Below are positions 8,517-14,111 of a DNA stretch of 64,000 nt, piece by piece. Both the position numbers and the translations under genes were made by a program. A model generated the notes under the pieces. That model was given only the letters and a program-made list of their open reading frames with translations, made no database searches and was not told the origin of the DNA. This stretch comes from Ruminococcus sp. Marseille-P6503 (GTDB lineage: Bacteria > Bacillota > Clostridia > Oscillospirales > Ruminococcaceae). Every line of letters begins with the position of its first letter. Positions within the stretch are counted from its first letter, which is position 1. The stretch spans positions 992,001 to 1,056,000 of the forward strand of contig NZ_UWPB01000002.1 of assembly GCF_900604945.1 (NCBI RefSeq), in the 5' to 3' direction.

Positions 8517-8560
8517 ATTTGATACCTTATAATTAACAAATATTCAATAAATAATCATAC

Positions 8561-8603
8561 AAATTGACACATAAAAAATTTACTTTTATGTGTCAATTTT
8601 TTT
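8561..8603. repeat. Perfect 16-bp inverted repeat near attL
   Basis: The arms at 8561-8576 and 8584-8599 are perfect complements around a 7-base loop, followed by a T-run on the plus strand. In the circular phage genome this lies between the integrase gene and the ssDNA-binding gene. It could be a terminator or a virion-strand hairpin such as a packaging signal. Confidence 0.85.
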
Positions 8604-8626
8604 CGCTTAAATTAATTTTTTATCTA

Positions 8627-8680
8627 TTGACAAGAAATAAGTCACGAATTTACGTTATATAAAAAATGTTGTATTATATA
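8627..8680 (+). promoter_or_regulatory. Probable promoter region of the structural operon
   Basis: TTGACA at 8627-8632 has no good -10 at 17 bases. TATTAT at 8672-8677 pairs better with TTTACG 17 bases upstream. At least one start is expected here before the SSB gene. Confidence 0.45.
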
Positions 8681-8739
8681 ACTAGAGAAATAAAAGAAAA
8701 TCTCTTAACATTAAATTTTTTTAAAGGAGAAATGAAAAA

Positions 8740-9006
8740 ATGTACACAATTGTAGGCTTCAAAGAAAACAAAGGTACTCTTGAAAACGGCAGGGAATGGA
8801 AAAATTATTCCGTTTTCTGTACTAAAGAAGATTCAACAGTTAATGGTCGTTCTGTTCAGGCTGTTAAAGTCCCTGTGAAACTTTTGCAGGATACTTTCCC
8901 TGATTCAACGGCTGTTATCGGGTCTAATGTTACTTTTGATGTGGATATTCGTGTTTATAACGGTATTCAGAAGCCCGTTATAACAGGTATCAATATTTTA
9001 GATTAA
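8740..9006 (+). CDS. Phage single-stranded DNA-binding protein (pV-like)
   Basis: 88 residues after a strong AAAGGAG. The protein is all-beta in character (YTIVGFKENKGTL, WKNYSVFCTKE, SVQAVKVPVKLL, VTFDVDIRVYNGIQKPVITGI), as in OB-fold ssDNA-binding proteins of filamentous phages. Its size and position directly before the major coat gene match gene V of Ff phages. It should coat the virion strand during rolling-circle replication. The assignment rests on size, fold character and position rather than on a diagnostic motif. Confidence 0.7.
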   Translation: MYTIVGFKENKGTLENGREWKNYSVFCTKEDSTVNGRSVQAVKVPVKLLQDTFPDSTAVIGSNVTFDVDIRVYNGIQKPVITGINILD

Positions 9007-9022
9007 GAAAGGAGTTTTTTCT

Positions 9023-9196
9023 ATGGAAATTTTGGCAGAATCTACGATTACTGGCGGTGTATCCACCATTACCGACCTTGTTTCACAGGTTTGGACGATT
9101 ATGACCGGAAATCCTCTTGTTATGGTTTTTGTCGGTACTTCGCTTCTTGGTGTTGCGATTGGTGTAATCCGTAAGCTTACAAAGGGCAGGGCATAA
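9023..9196 (+). CDS. Major coat protein (pVIII-like)
   Basis: 57 residues after GAAAGGAG. It has a short polar/amphipathic N-terminus, one strongly hydrophobic helix (PLVMVFVGTSLLGVAIGVI, about 31-49) and a basic C-terminus (RKLTKGRA) suited to contact the packaged DNA. This is the standard plan of filamentous phage major coat proteins. There is no cleavable signal peptide, which some inoviruses also lack. A strong terminator directly follows, as after gene VIII in Ff phages, which would make this the most abundant transcript. Confidence 0.85.
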   Translation: MEILAESTITGGVSTITDLVSQVWTIMTGNPLVMVFVGTSLLGVAIGVIRKLTKGRA

Positions 9197-9201
9197 TCTA
9201 A

Positions 9202-9240
9202 TTGAGCGGTGCGGTTATTAACCGCTCCGCTTAATTTTTT
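9202..9240 (+). terminator. Internal terminator after the major coat gene
   Basis: An interrupted stem GAGCGG/GCGGTT with complements AACCGC/CCGCTT, then TTTTTT. It separates high-level SSB and coat expression from the minor proteins, as between genes VIII and III of Ff phages. Confidence 0.85.
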
Positions 9241-9257
9241 GAAAGGAGTGAAAATAA

Positions 9258-11024
9258 ATGAAAAAACTAATAAGCATAATAACAACTCTGATAATTATAT
9301 GTACTGGTGTTTTTTCAAGTCTTATTGCTAGAGCTGAAAAGGGTGAGTCTTATACTTCTGGTAATTTTACTTTTTATAAATTATCTTCAGAGGACGGTAA
9401 TGCATATTTAGGTGATTTTGTTGATTACTTAAAAGGTCAAATACCTTCTTGCTTTCTACTAAATTATTTTATTTCTTATAGTGTTTATACCTTTGGTTCT
9501 CAGGACATTTATACATATAGATACTATGCTTTTGATGAACCTGTTACTTCTATTGATTTAAGTTATAATTTAGAAAAAAAACTTGACAAAGTTATTGCTT
9601 ATGGGTCTAGTCAATTATATGTTACAGATAATATTGTAACTGGTTTTTACAGTAATTCTTATAATACATACGGTATTGATAACCCCGGAAAATATATTGA
9701 TTCTGCAAAAATTGTTCTTTATAAAGACGGCTTTGCAGATAATGGGCAATCTTTGATTTTAAATTCGCAAGGTCTTAAAATTATTGCTGATGATGTAGAC
9801 ATAACACCTGTTGACCCCTCTGCTCCCCCTACTCCTTTCACTGTTTCTTATACTCCGAATTTATCGGTAAATATGAAACGCAGTGGAATATTGATGGCTC
9901 CTGGTAGTCCTAATGACGGTATAGAAATAACAACAGAGGAAATAAAGGTTACTATATGTTTAAATCCCGATTATGTTGAGTATGTTGCTCGCCGTTCTTG
10001 GGAGTATAATCACGCTAGAGAATTAGGCGCAAGTGATGAAAACAGTATACAAGATTTGCTATCGGCATATGACGGAACAGAAAGCGGAACTGAAACCAGT
10101 TTAGAGGGTTTGAACAAGAAACTTATGTTTTTTATAACTGGTGCGAATCCGTCTACTGCCAGTCCTCGCGCAGTCGTTGAAAATTCAGTTTATACATATT
10201 TATCTAAACAAAAATATAGTATTGTTGATATTGATAACGGTGAAATAAACGGTAGTACATCAACTGCCACTTATGCAAATGGTCTTTATCCTTGGTTTGA
10301 TTTTTGTGATATGTCAAAGTATTTTGAAGATATAAAAAACATTACTGGCAGTGAATATAAAAATTTTATTGAAGATTTACCGTCTAAAACTATAACTATA
10401 AATCTTGAAAACGTGTATTTTACGGATGATTATCCTACTTATTATCCAGTGCTAATAACTGATAGTACAGCACCTGTTTCTTTTTCTGCATTTGATTTAA
10501 CTAGTGATACATCTCCTAACGGTGCTATAATTTTTAATAAAGAAAATGCCGACGGCACAAAACATGATGATACTGTTTATGACAACGGAACTTTTGTTGA
10601 TTATTGGGAAAACAAACCCATTCAGTATGTTTATTTAGGAAATGAATTTAGCTTTGATGATTACCCAGAGTATACACCTTTTAAGTATAATGGCGATGAA
10701 TATACAACAAAGGGAAATCCTTTTAGTTATACTGGTGATACTGCTTATAAACCTGACAGTTATCAGTCTGTAAATTCTGACGGAACTTTATCAGATGAAA
10801 GAACAGCAGAAGAACAGAAAAAATATGATGATGAAATACGTTGGCAAAATAATTTTTCAACTGACTTTGGCGTTGGTTCAATTACTGATTTGCTCAACGG
10901 CACTTCTACATTTTACGAATTTCTAACCGCTTGTATAGCTATATTACCAAGTTGGTTTTTAACGATTCTTGCAAGCTTCTTTGTGGTTTTGCTTGCTCTT
11001 GTTGTTATAAAATTTGTTATTTAG
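9258..11024 (+). CDS. Adsorption / tip protein (pIII-like)
   Basis: 588 residues, the largest product of the element, after GAAAGGAG. It has an N-terminal signal peptide (KKLISIITTLIIICTGVFSS, probable cleavage near ARA), a long exported part rich in Tyr, Asp, Ser and Thr, and a C-terminal membrane helix (about 560-588) with a very short tail. That topology and the place after the coat terminator match gene III of Ff phages, which binds the host receptor and caps the virion. No receptor-binding domain is recognised, and low similarity is usual for this protein. Confidence 0.75.
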   Translation: MKKLISIITTLIIICTGVFSSLIARAEKGESYTSGNFTFYKLSSEDGNAYLGDFVDYLKGQIPSCFLLNYFISYSVYTFGSQDIYTYRYYAFDEPVTSIDLSYNLEKKLDKVIAYGSSQLYVTDNIVTGFYSNSYNTYGIDNPGKYIDSAKIVLYKDGFADNGQSLILNSQGLKIIADDVDITPVDPSAPPTPFTVSYTPNLSVNMKRSGILMAPGSPNDGIEITTEEIKVTICLNPDYVEYVARRSWEYNHARELGASDENSIQDLLSAYDGTESGTETSLEGLNKKLMFFITGANPSTASPRAVVENSVYTYLSKQKYSIVDIDNGEINGSTSTATYANGLYPWFDFCDMSKYFEDIKNITGSEYKNFIEDLPSKTITINLENVYFTDDYPTYYPVLITDSTAPVSFSAFDLTSDTSPNGAIIFNKENADGTKHDDTVYDNGTFVDYWENKPIQYVYLGNEFSFDDYPEYTPFKYNGDEYTTKGNPFSYTGDTAYKPDSYQSVNSDGTLSDERTAEEQKKYDDEIRWQNNFSTDFGVGSITDLLNGTSTFYEFLTACIAILPSWFLTILASFFVVLLALVVIKFVI

Positions 11025-11035
11025 CGAGGTGTTTT

Positions 11036-11203
11036 ATGGATTTCTTTGGGATAATGAAAAAGCTTTTTACTTCGATTGCAAGTATTTTTTCCTTGCGCAT
11101 GAATTTTAATGGTTTTGAATTTAGTTTAGGAAGTATGATTGTAGGTTTATGTATAATTGGCTGTAGTTTGCAGTTACTACACTATTTATTTAACAAAGAT
11201 TAG
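11036..11203 (+). CDS. Small phage membrane protein (possible pVI-like minor coat)
   Basis: 55 residues, start at 11036 after GCGAGGTG, 11 bases after the tip protein. It has a short amphipathic N-terminus (MDFFGIMKKLFTSIASIFSL) and one hydrophobic helix (GSMIVGLCIIGCSLQLLHYLF). In Ff phages the gene after III is VI, a hydrophobic minor coat protein that joins pIII to the filament. The match here is by position and topology only. Confidence 0.65.
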   Translation: MDFFGIMKKLFTSIASIFSLRMNFNGFEFSLGSMIVGLCIIGCSLQLLHYLFNKD

Positions 11204-11216
11204 AGAGGAGTAAATT

Positions 11217-11450
11217 ATGCTGAACATATTTAAATTTTTTATAATGATTATGATAATCATTTTGTTAATTTCCGCATTTTGCGGTGTAATCGCATTTTTT
11301 AAGGATTTGCATGAATTTAAAGCCGAAAAACAAATGAGTTTGCCACGCCGTAAACTTATTCAGTCAATTCTTGATGAACAGGAATTGAAAGTCAACTTTC
11401 AAAATAATGATACGGAAAAGGACGGTGCAGAAAAATGCTCTACAACATAG
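11217..11450 (+). CDS. Small phage membrane protein
   Basis: 77 residues after AGAGGAG. One N-terminal hydrophobic helix (IFKFFIMIMIIILLISAFCGVI region) is followed by a charged cytoplasmic tail of about 45 residues (FKAEKQMSLPRRKLIQSILDEQELK). The 3' part of the gene contains one of the three 18-bp palindromes of the element (11385-11402). The next gene starts inside it. Its function is unknown; a role in assembly is likely from its position. Confidence 0.65.
   Translation: MLNIFKFFIMIMIIILLISAFCGVIAFFKDLHEFKAEKQMSLPRRKLIQSILDEQELKVNFQNNDTEKDGAEKCSTT
11385..11402. repeat. 18-bp palindrome, copy 1
   Basis: TTGAAAGTCAACTTTCAA. Same 8-bp arms as copies at 13534-13551 and 15337-15354; only the central two bases differ. 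This copy lies in coding sequence. Confidence 0.9.
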
Positions 11451-11629
11451 AAAACGCTTGTTATCAGTTGTTAAAAATTCTCGGTTGCGATTTGTCCGCA
11501 ATCGAGAATATAACTACTTGGAAACAGTTCGGAGTTCTGGCAATGGAATTTGTTTTTGCTTGTATTATGCTTTTTATGCTCTGGAAAATGCTTTATAACT
11601 GCATGATTCGCTTTTTTCATATGAGATAA
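11435..11629 (+). CDS. Small phage membrane protein
   Basis: 64 residues. The ATG overlaps the end of the previous gene by 16 bases, with GGACGGTG upstream. A polar N-terminus with two Cys is followed by a hydrophobic helix (VLAMEFVFACIMLFMLWKML) and a basic end (IRFFHMR). It ends 15 bases before the ATPase gene and is likely part of the assembly machinery or a minor coat protein. No family is recognised. Confidence 0.65.
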   Translation: MLYNIENACYQLLKILGCDLSAIENITTWKQFGVLAMEFVFACIMLFMLWKMLYNCMIRFFHMR

Positions 11630-11644
11630 GGGGTGTGTGTCTGA

Positions 11645-12442
11645 ATGGTTTTAATGGATTATTATGTTCGTATTCCTATGCTTACCGCATATATTGCCTA
11701 TGATAAATGCTGTTCAGCATATTTTAATTGGAAACAGCTTTTTAACGGCTGGGGGATACATTTATTTGTTGGAAAGTTTGGTGCAGGAAAAACAAGTCTT
11801 ATGGTTACAAAAGCATATCAGCTTTGTTTACAGTATCCTCAGCTTAACATATTGACAAATATCAAGCTTCAAAACTTCCCTGATTATACAAAAATTTTGC
11901 CTTTGAATACAGCACAGGATATTCTTAACGCTCCGAAAAATACGCTTGTTCTGATTGATGAGATAGGCACAATATTTAACAGTCGAGATTTTAGCGGTGG
12001 CAAGTGTGCAGTTCCGAAACCACTTTTTCAGCATCTTTGTCAATGCCGTAAAAGACGAATGATGATATATGCAACGGTTCAAAGATTCAATTTGCTTGAT
12101 AAACAAATAAGGGATATAACCGCAGATGTTACAGCTTGTCATACTCATTTTAAACACCCTTACACACGTATACAGACTGGTTATACTTATGACATTGAGG
12201 AATATGAGTTATACAGCGAAAACAAAGCTTACAGTCCTGTATCGCTTTATAACAAGACGTACATACAGCGCAATAAATATCGACAGTTATATGATACGTC
12301 TGAACTTGTCACAAATATGCTTGCAAAAGAATACCTTTCTGACGAAGAAATATTGTCAAATAGAGATGGTTCAGAATCTCATACACAGCCCCTTGACCGT
12401 AAGCAGAAAAAGAGTATACGCAAACGTAAAAATGCATGGTAA
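11645..12442 (+). CDS. Zot/pI-like virion assembly ATPase
   Basis: 265 residues after AAGGGGTG. P-loop GKFGAGKT (43-50) and Walker B LVLIDEIG (Asp105, Glu106) fit the FtsK-HerA-related Zot/pI ATPases that drive extrusion of filamentous phages. Other family features are DEIGTIFNSRDF and the CRKRRMMIYATVQRFNLLDKQIRDI helix, which suits a polymer-remodelling ATPase. Classic pI carries a membrane helix and periplasmic domain after about residue 250; none is present here, and the protein ends in a Lys/Arg-rich tail (RKQKKSIRKRKNAW). This agrees with a single-membrane host. Confidence 0.88.
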   Translation: MVLMDYYVRIPMLTAYIAYDKCCSAYFNWKQLFNGWGIHLFVGKFGAGKTSLMVTKAYQLCLQYPQLNILTNIKLQNFPDYTKILPLNTAQDILNAPKNTLVLIDEIGTIFNSRDFSGGKCAVPKPLFQHLCQCRKRRMMIYATVQRFNLLDKQIRDITADVTACHTHFKHPYTRIQTGYTYDIEEYELYSENKAYSPVSLYNKTYIQRNKYRQLYDTSELVTNMLAKEYLSDEEILSNRDGSESHTQPLDRKQKKSIRKRKNAW

Positions 12443-12445
12443 TAA

Positions 12446-12481
12446 AATCCGGCATGGTAACCGCAAGGTCCATGCCGGATT
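12446..12481. terminator. Convergent terminator between assembly and repressor genes
   Basis: Perfect 12-bp stem (AATCCGGCATGG and its complement) with a 12-base loop. The T-rich flank is on the minus-strand side, so it mainly serves the leftward repressor transcript but can stop both. Confidence 0.8.
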
Positions 12482-12491
12482 GATGTTATGC

Positions 12492-12749
12492 TTATTCACT
12501 TAGCTTTTTAAAAACTTTTGTGATTATTGTTTCTTTTTCGTCATCTTCTTCAACTTCAAATTCCGTTTCAAAATGATTGCGCTGATAATAGTGTAAATCT
12601 CTTAATATATCAAGTATTTTATTGATTTTACAAGCAATATAAATTATAGCTATACCAACAATTATTTTAAAAATTATCCACAGTATTCTTAATATAACAA
12701 TCGCATTTAATGATAAATCAATTACTGATGATAACTCATCATAATTCAT
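12492..12749 (-). CDS. Phage membrane protein of unknown function
   Basis: 85 residues. It has one or two hydrophobic helices (about 17-45, rich in Ile), a coiled-coil-like stretch (KINKILDILRDLHYYQRN) and an acidic C-terminus (EFEVEEDDEKE). Its start overlaps the stop of the RHH gene by four bases, so the two are co-translated. Co-expression with the repressor in the quiescent prophage suggests a lysogenic role such as superinfection immunity, which is only an inference. Confidence 0.6.
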   Translation of the reverse strand: MNYDELSSVIDLSLNAIVILRILWIIFKIIVGIAIIYIACKINKILDILRDLHYYQRNHFETEFEVEEDDEKETIITKVFKKLSE

Positions 12750-12934
12750 TCTTGGATTTCCTCTCTTTCTATATCATCATCAATAAGTTTATTTATATAA
12801 GCATTAATGCTTAACCCGTTTTTTTCTGCTGTTTTCTTTATTTCTTCTTTCCTCCCTTTTTTAACTGTTAAAGCTATTCTGTCATATGCTTTTTCATTGT
12901 ATTTTCTATTTGCTTTTGTTCTTGCTGTCGGCAT
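12746..12934 (-). CDS. Ribbon-helix-helix repressor
   Basis: 62 residues from an ATG preceded by AGAGGTG; a GTG nine bases upstream overlaps that site and is rejected. The order DRIALTVKKGRKEEIKKTAE then NGLSINAYINKLI gives one beta strand and two helices, the Arc/CopG ribbon-helix-helix fold, with a basic N-terminal arm. It is transcribed leftward from a near-consensus promoter whose -35 abuts a 26-bp palindrome. The best reading is the prophage repressor, autoregulated and controlling the divergent gene at 13116. Confidence 0.8.
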   Translation of the reverse strand: MPTARTKANRKYNEKAYDRIALTVKKGRKEEIKKTAEKNGLSINAYINKLIDDDIEREEIQE

Positions 12935-12953
12935 TTTTATCACCTCTTGAATA

Positions 12954-12982
12954 ATTATACATTAATTTTGATTTTTTGTCAA
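12954..12982 (-). promoter_or_regulatory. Repressor promoter
   Basis: On the minus strand TTGACA (12977-12982), 17-base spacer, TATAAT (12954-12959): a full consensus promoter. Confidence 0.85.
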
Positions 12983-13007
12983 TCATGTACTAGCGTTAGT
13001 ACATGAT
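12982..13007. promoter_or_regulatory. 26-bp palindromic operator
   Basis: The arms ATCATGTACTA and TAGTACATGAT are perfect around GCGT. The site abuts the -35 of the repressor promoter. Related half-sites are GTTAGTACA at 13019-13027 and TGTACTAACGTTA at 13045-13057, so the recognition unit is probably TGTACTAA/TTAGTACA. Confidence 0.8.
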
Positions 13008-13037
13008 TTATACATATTGTTAGTACAAAATGTTTAC

Positions 13038-13066
13038 TTGACTATGTACTAACGTTATGGTATAAT
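13038..13066 (+). promoter_or_regulatory. Rightward promoter with operator in its spacer
   Basis: TTGACT (13038-13043), 17 bases, TATAAT (13061-13066). The operator TGTACTAACGTTA (13045-13057) fills the spacer, so bound repressor should block it. Confidence 0.82.
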
Positions 13067-13115
13067 ATATAATAGAAGGAAAGGAAAATCCTAAAAACCA
13101 GAAAGGAAAATTATC

Positions 13116-13496
13116 ATGAAAGTTAAATTTACAGATGATGCAAAAAAAATTATTACTCTTTCTGAATTGAAAGCGGCAAACAAAATCATTAATGAAATGA
13201 AAGAAGATAACGGTCTTAAAGATTATGCAAAAATGGCGGTAAGAACAGCAAGCAGCACTAATATAAATTTTGAAATTTTAAAAGCTGAAGCTGAAATTGC
13301 TAAAAATGCAAGAGTAAATGACGCATATGGCGAAAGCAGTGGACAACTTGACGTTTGGCTGAATATCTATGCTTTTGATTCTTATGCGGGATTTTATAAC
13401 ATCGGTATTTATTTAACTGATGTTTGGGCAATTACAAGCGATAATGCAGAAGAAATCAAAAATCATATGTTTATCAATCACTATACAAAAGATTGA
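13116..13496 (+). CDS. Unknown phage protein under repressor control
   Basis: 126 residues after AAAGGAAAA. It has a helical Lys/Glu/Ala-rich N-terminal half (FTDDAKKIITLSELKAANKI, ILKAEAEIAKNA) and a more beta-like C-terminal half with aromatics (GQLDVWLNIYAFDSYAGFYNIGIYLTDVWAITS). No family is recognised. It is the first rightward gene after the repressor switch, so it is expected to be silent in the lysogen and made early after induction. A regulatory or replication-initiation role is possible. Confidence 0.65.
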   Translation: MKVKFTDDAKKIITLSELKAANKIINEMKEDNGLKDYAKMAVRTASSTNINFEILKAEAEIAKNARVNDAYGESSGQLDVWLNIYAFDSYAGFYNIGIYLTDVWAITSDNAEEIKNHMFINHYTKD

Positions 13497-13533
13497 AATA
13501 CATAAGCTGGGCTAACGGCTATACGGGCAGAAA

Positions 13534-13551
13534 TTGAAAGTAAACTTTCAA
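13534..13551. repeat. 18-bp palindrome, copy 2
   Basis: TTGAAAGTAAACTTTCAA, at the left edge of the intergenic region. A half-site (ACTTTCAA) recurs near 13728. Confidence 0.9.
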
Positions 13552-13569
13552 AAAAGTGAGGTAATAAAA

Positions 13570-13764
13570 ATGTGTAAAAAACGCAAAGTCTATATAATGA
13601 GCGAATTAAACTTAGCGGTAAGGAGTAACGACCGCAGGTCGGACGGACTGGACGCATTCGCTCTGTGGGGAGCTTCCCCACCTTACAGAGACCGCAGTCG
13701 CTGTTTCCCTGCGCTCCTTTTTCTCAAACTTTCAAAATTGAATAATCCTTTTGTTTTTTGCTGA
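13570..13764 (+). other. Doubtful open reading frame across the structured block
   Basis: An open frame of 64 codons begins with a plausible ATG (MCKKRKVYIMSELNLAV) after GTGAGG. Its centre (SNDRRSDGLDAFALWGASPP) simply translates the GC-rich hairpin block, and its end runs through AT-rich non-coding DNA. A short peptide from the first 15-20 codons could be real. I do not consider the whole frame a gene. Confidence 0.25.
13611..13705. other. GC-rich structured block, packaging-signal candidate
   Basis: A GC-rich island in AT-rich phage DNA. CTCTG (13661-13665) pairs with CAGAG (13686-13690) around the 7-bp hairpin GTGGGGA/TCCCCAC (13665-13671 and 13675-13681). GCGGT (13615-13619) pairs with ACCGC (13631-13635), and GACCGCAG occurs twice (13630, 13690). 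In filamentous phages the packaging signal is a long imperfect hairpin in the intergenic region, on the virion strand. Confidence 0.5.
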
Positions 13765-13917
13765 CTTTATAAAAATATCTAATTAGCGCCCTTTCTAAGC
13801 ATTAGCAAACTATCGGTCTATACAAACCGCCGAATGGCGTAACCGCTTTAGCGGTTTGCAAACTTTCCTCATCAAGCAAATTATAACAGCCGTTAATACA
13901 TTGGACAAACTTTCCTC

Positions 13918-13946
13918 TTGACATAGTGGAATAAATGTTCTATTAT
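13918..13946 (+). promoter_or_regulatory. rep promoter
   Basis: TTGACA (13918-13923), 17-base spacer, TATTAT (13941-13946). The spacer contains a LexA-like dyad (13929-13940) and a second lies just downstream. Confidence 0.75.
13929..13940. promoter_or_regulatory. LexA-like box 1 (within promoter)
   Basis: GAATAAATGTTC. One base from the Gram-positive LexA core GAAC-N4-GTTC, and it sits exactly between -35 and -10. Confidence 0.5.
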
Positions 13947-13955
13947 AATATATAG

Positions 13956-13967
13956 GAACTGATGTTC
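13956..13967. promoter_or_regulatory. LexA-like box 2 (downstream of promoter)
   Basis: GAACTGATGTTC is an exact GAAC-N4-GTTC dyad. Boxes 1 and 2 are also imperfect direct repeats of one another (GGAA...ATGTTCT). Confidence 0.6.
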
Positions 13968-13984
13968 TTATATAGCGAGGATAA

Positions 13985-14020
13985 GACGAAGTTGGGGTTA
14001 GTATTACCCCCAACTTCGTC
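13985..14020 (+). other. CRESS-type stem-loop replication origin with TAGTATTAC
   Basis: A perfect 13-bp stem (GACGAAGTTGGGG 13985-13997 with 14008-14020) carries a 10-base loop TTAGTATTAC. The loop contains TAGTATTAC (13999-14007), the nonanucleotide of circoviruses (consensus NANTATTAC in CRESS-DNA viruses). By analogy Rep would nick between T14005 and A14006. It lies about 90 bases upstream of rep on the strand that would be the virion strand. Confidence 0.85.
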
Positions 14021-14098
14021 ACACGTCACAAAGGTGGTGCAAATTACGTATTTTCTAGTAATTTTCTTGTGACAGCAATTTGTCACAACTTCGTCACA
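14011..14098. repeat. Iterons beside the origin
   Basis: GTCACA occurs directly at 14018, 14025, 14082 and 14093 and inverted at 14068-14073. A 13-bp direct repeat CAACTTCGTCACA lies at 14011-14023 and 14086-14098. TTGTGACA and TGTCACAA (14067-14088) form an inverted repeat. Two hexamers directly 3' of the stem match the place of Rep-binding hexamers in circoviruses. Confidence 0.75.
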
Positions 14099-14111
14099 AG
14101 GGGGTGAAATT

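Larger units (their letters stand above)
13497..14111. other. Major intergenic region of the phage
   Basis: About 615 bases with no convincing gene. In order it holds palindrome copy 2, a GC-rich structured block, a small AACCGC-TTTA-GCGGTT hairpin (about 13840-13855), two copies of CAAACTTTCCTC (about 13857-13868 and 13906-13917), the rep promoter with LexA-like boxes, the stem-loop origin and iterons. It corresponds to the intergenic region of Ff phages, which carries packaging signal and origins. Confidence 0.75.

Noticed and set aside
12492-12934. Toxin-antitoxin pair formed by the RHH protein and the 85-residue protein
   Set aside because: The partner is a membrane protein without toxin-family motifs, and the operators also control the divergent gene, which fits a phage repressor better. 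A TA role is not excluded.
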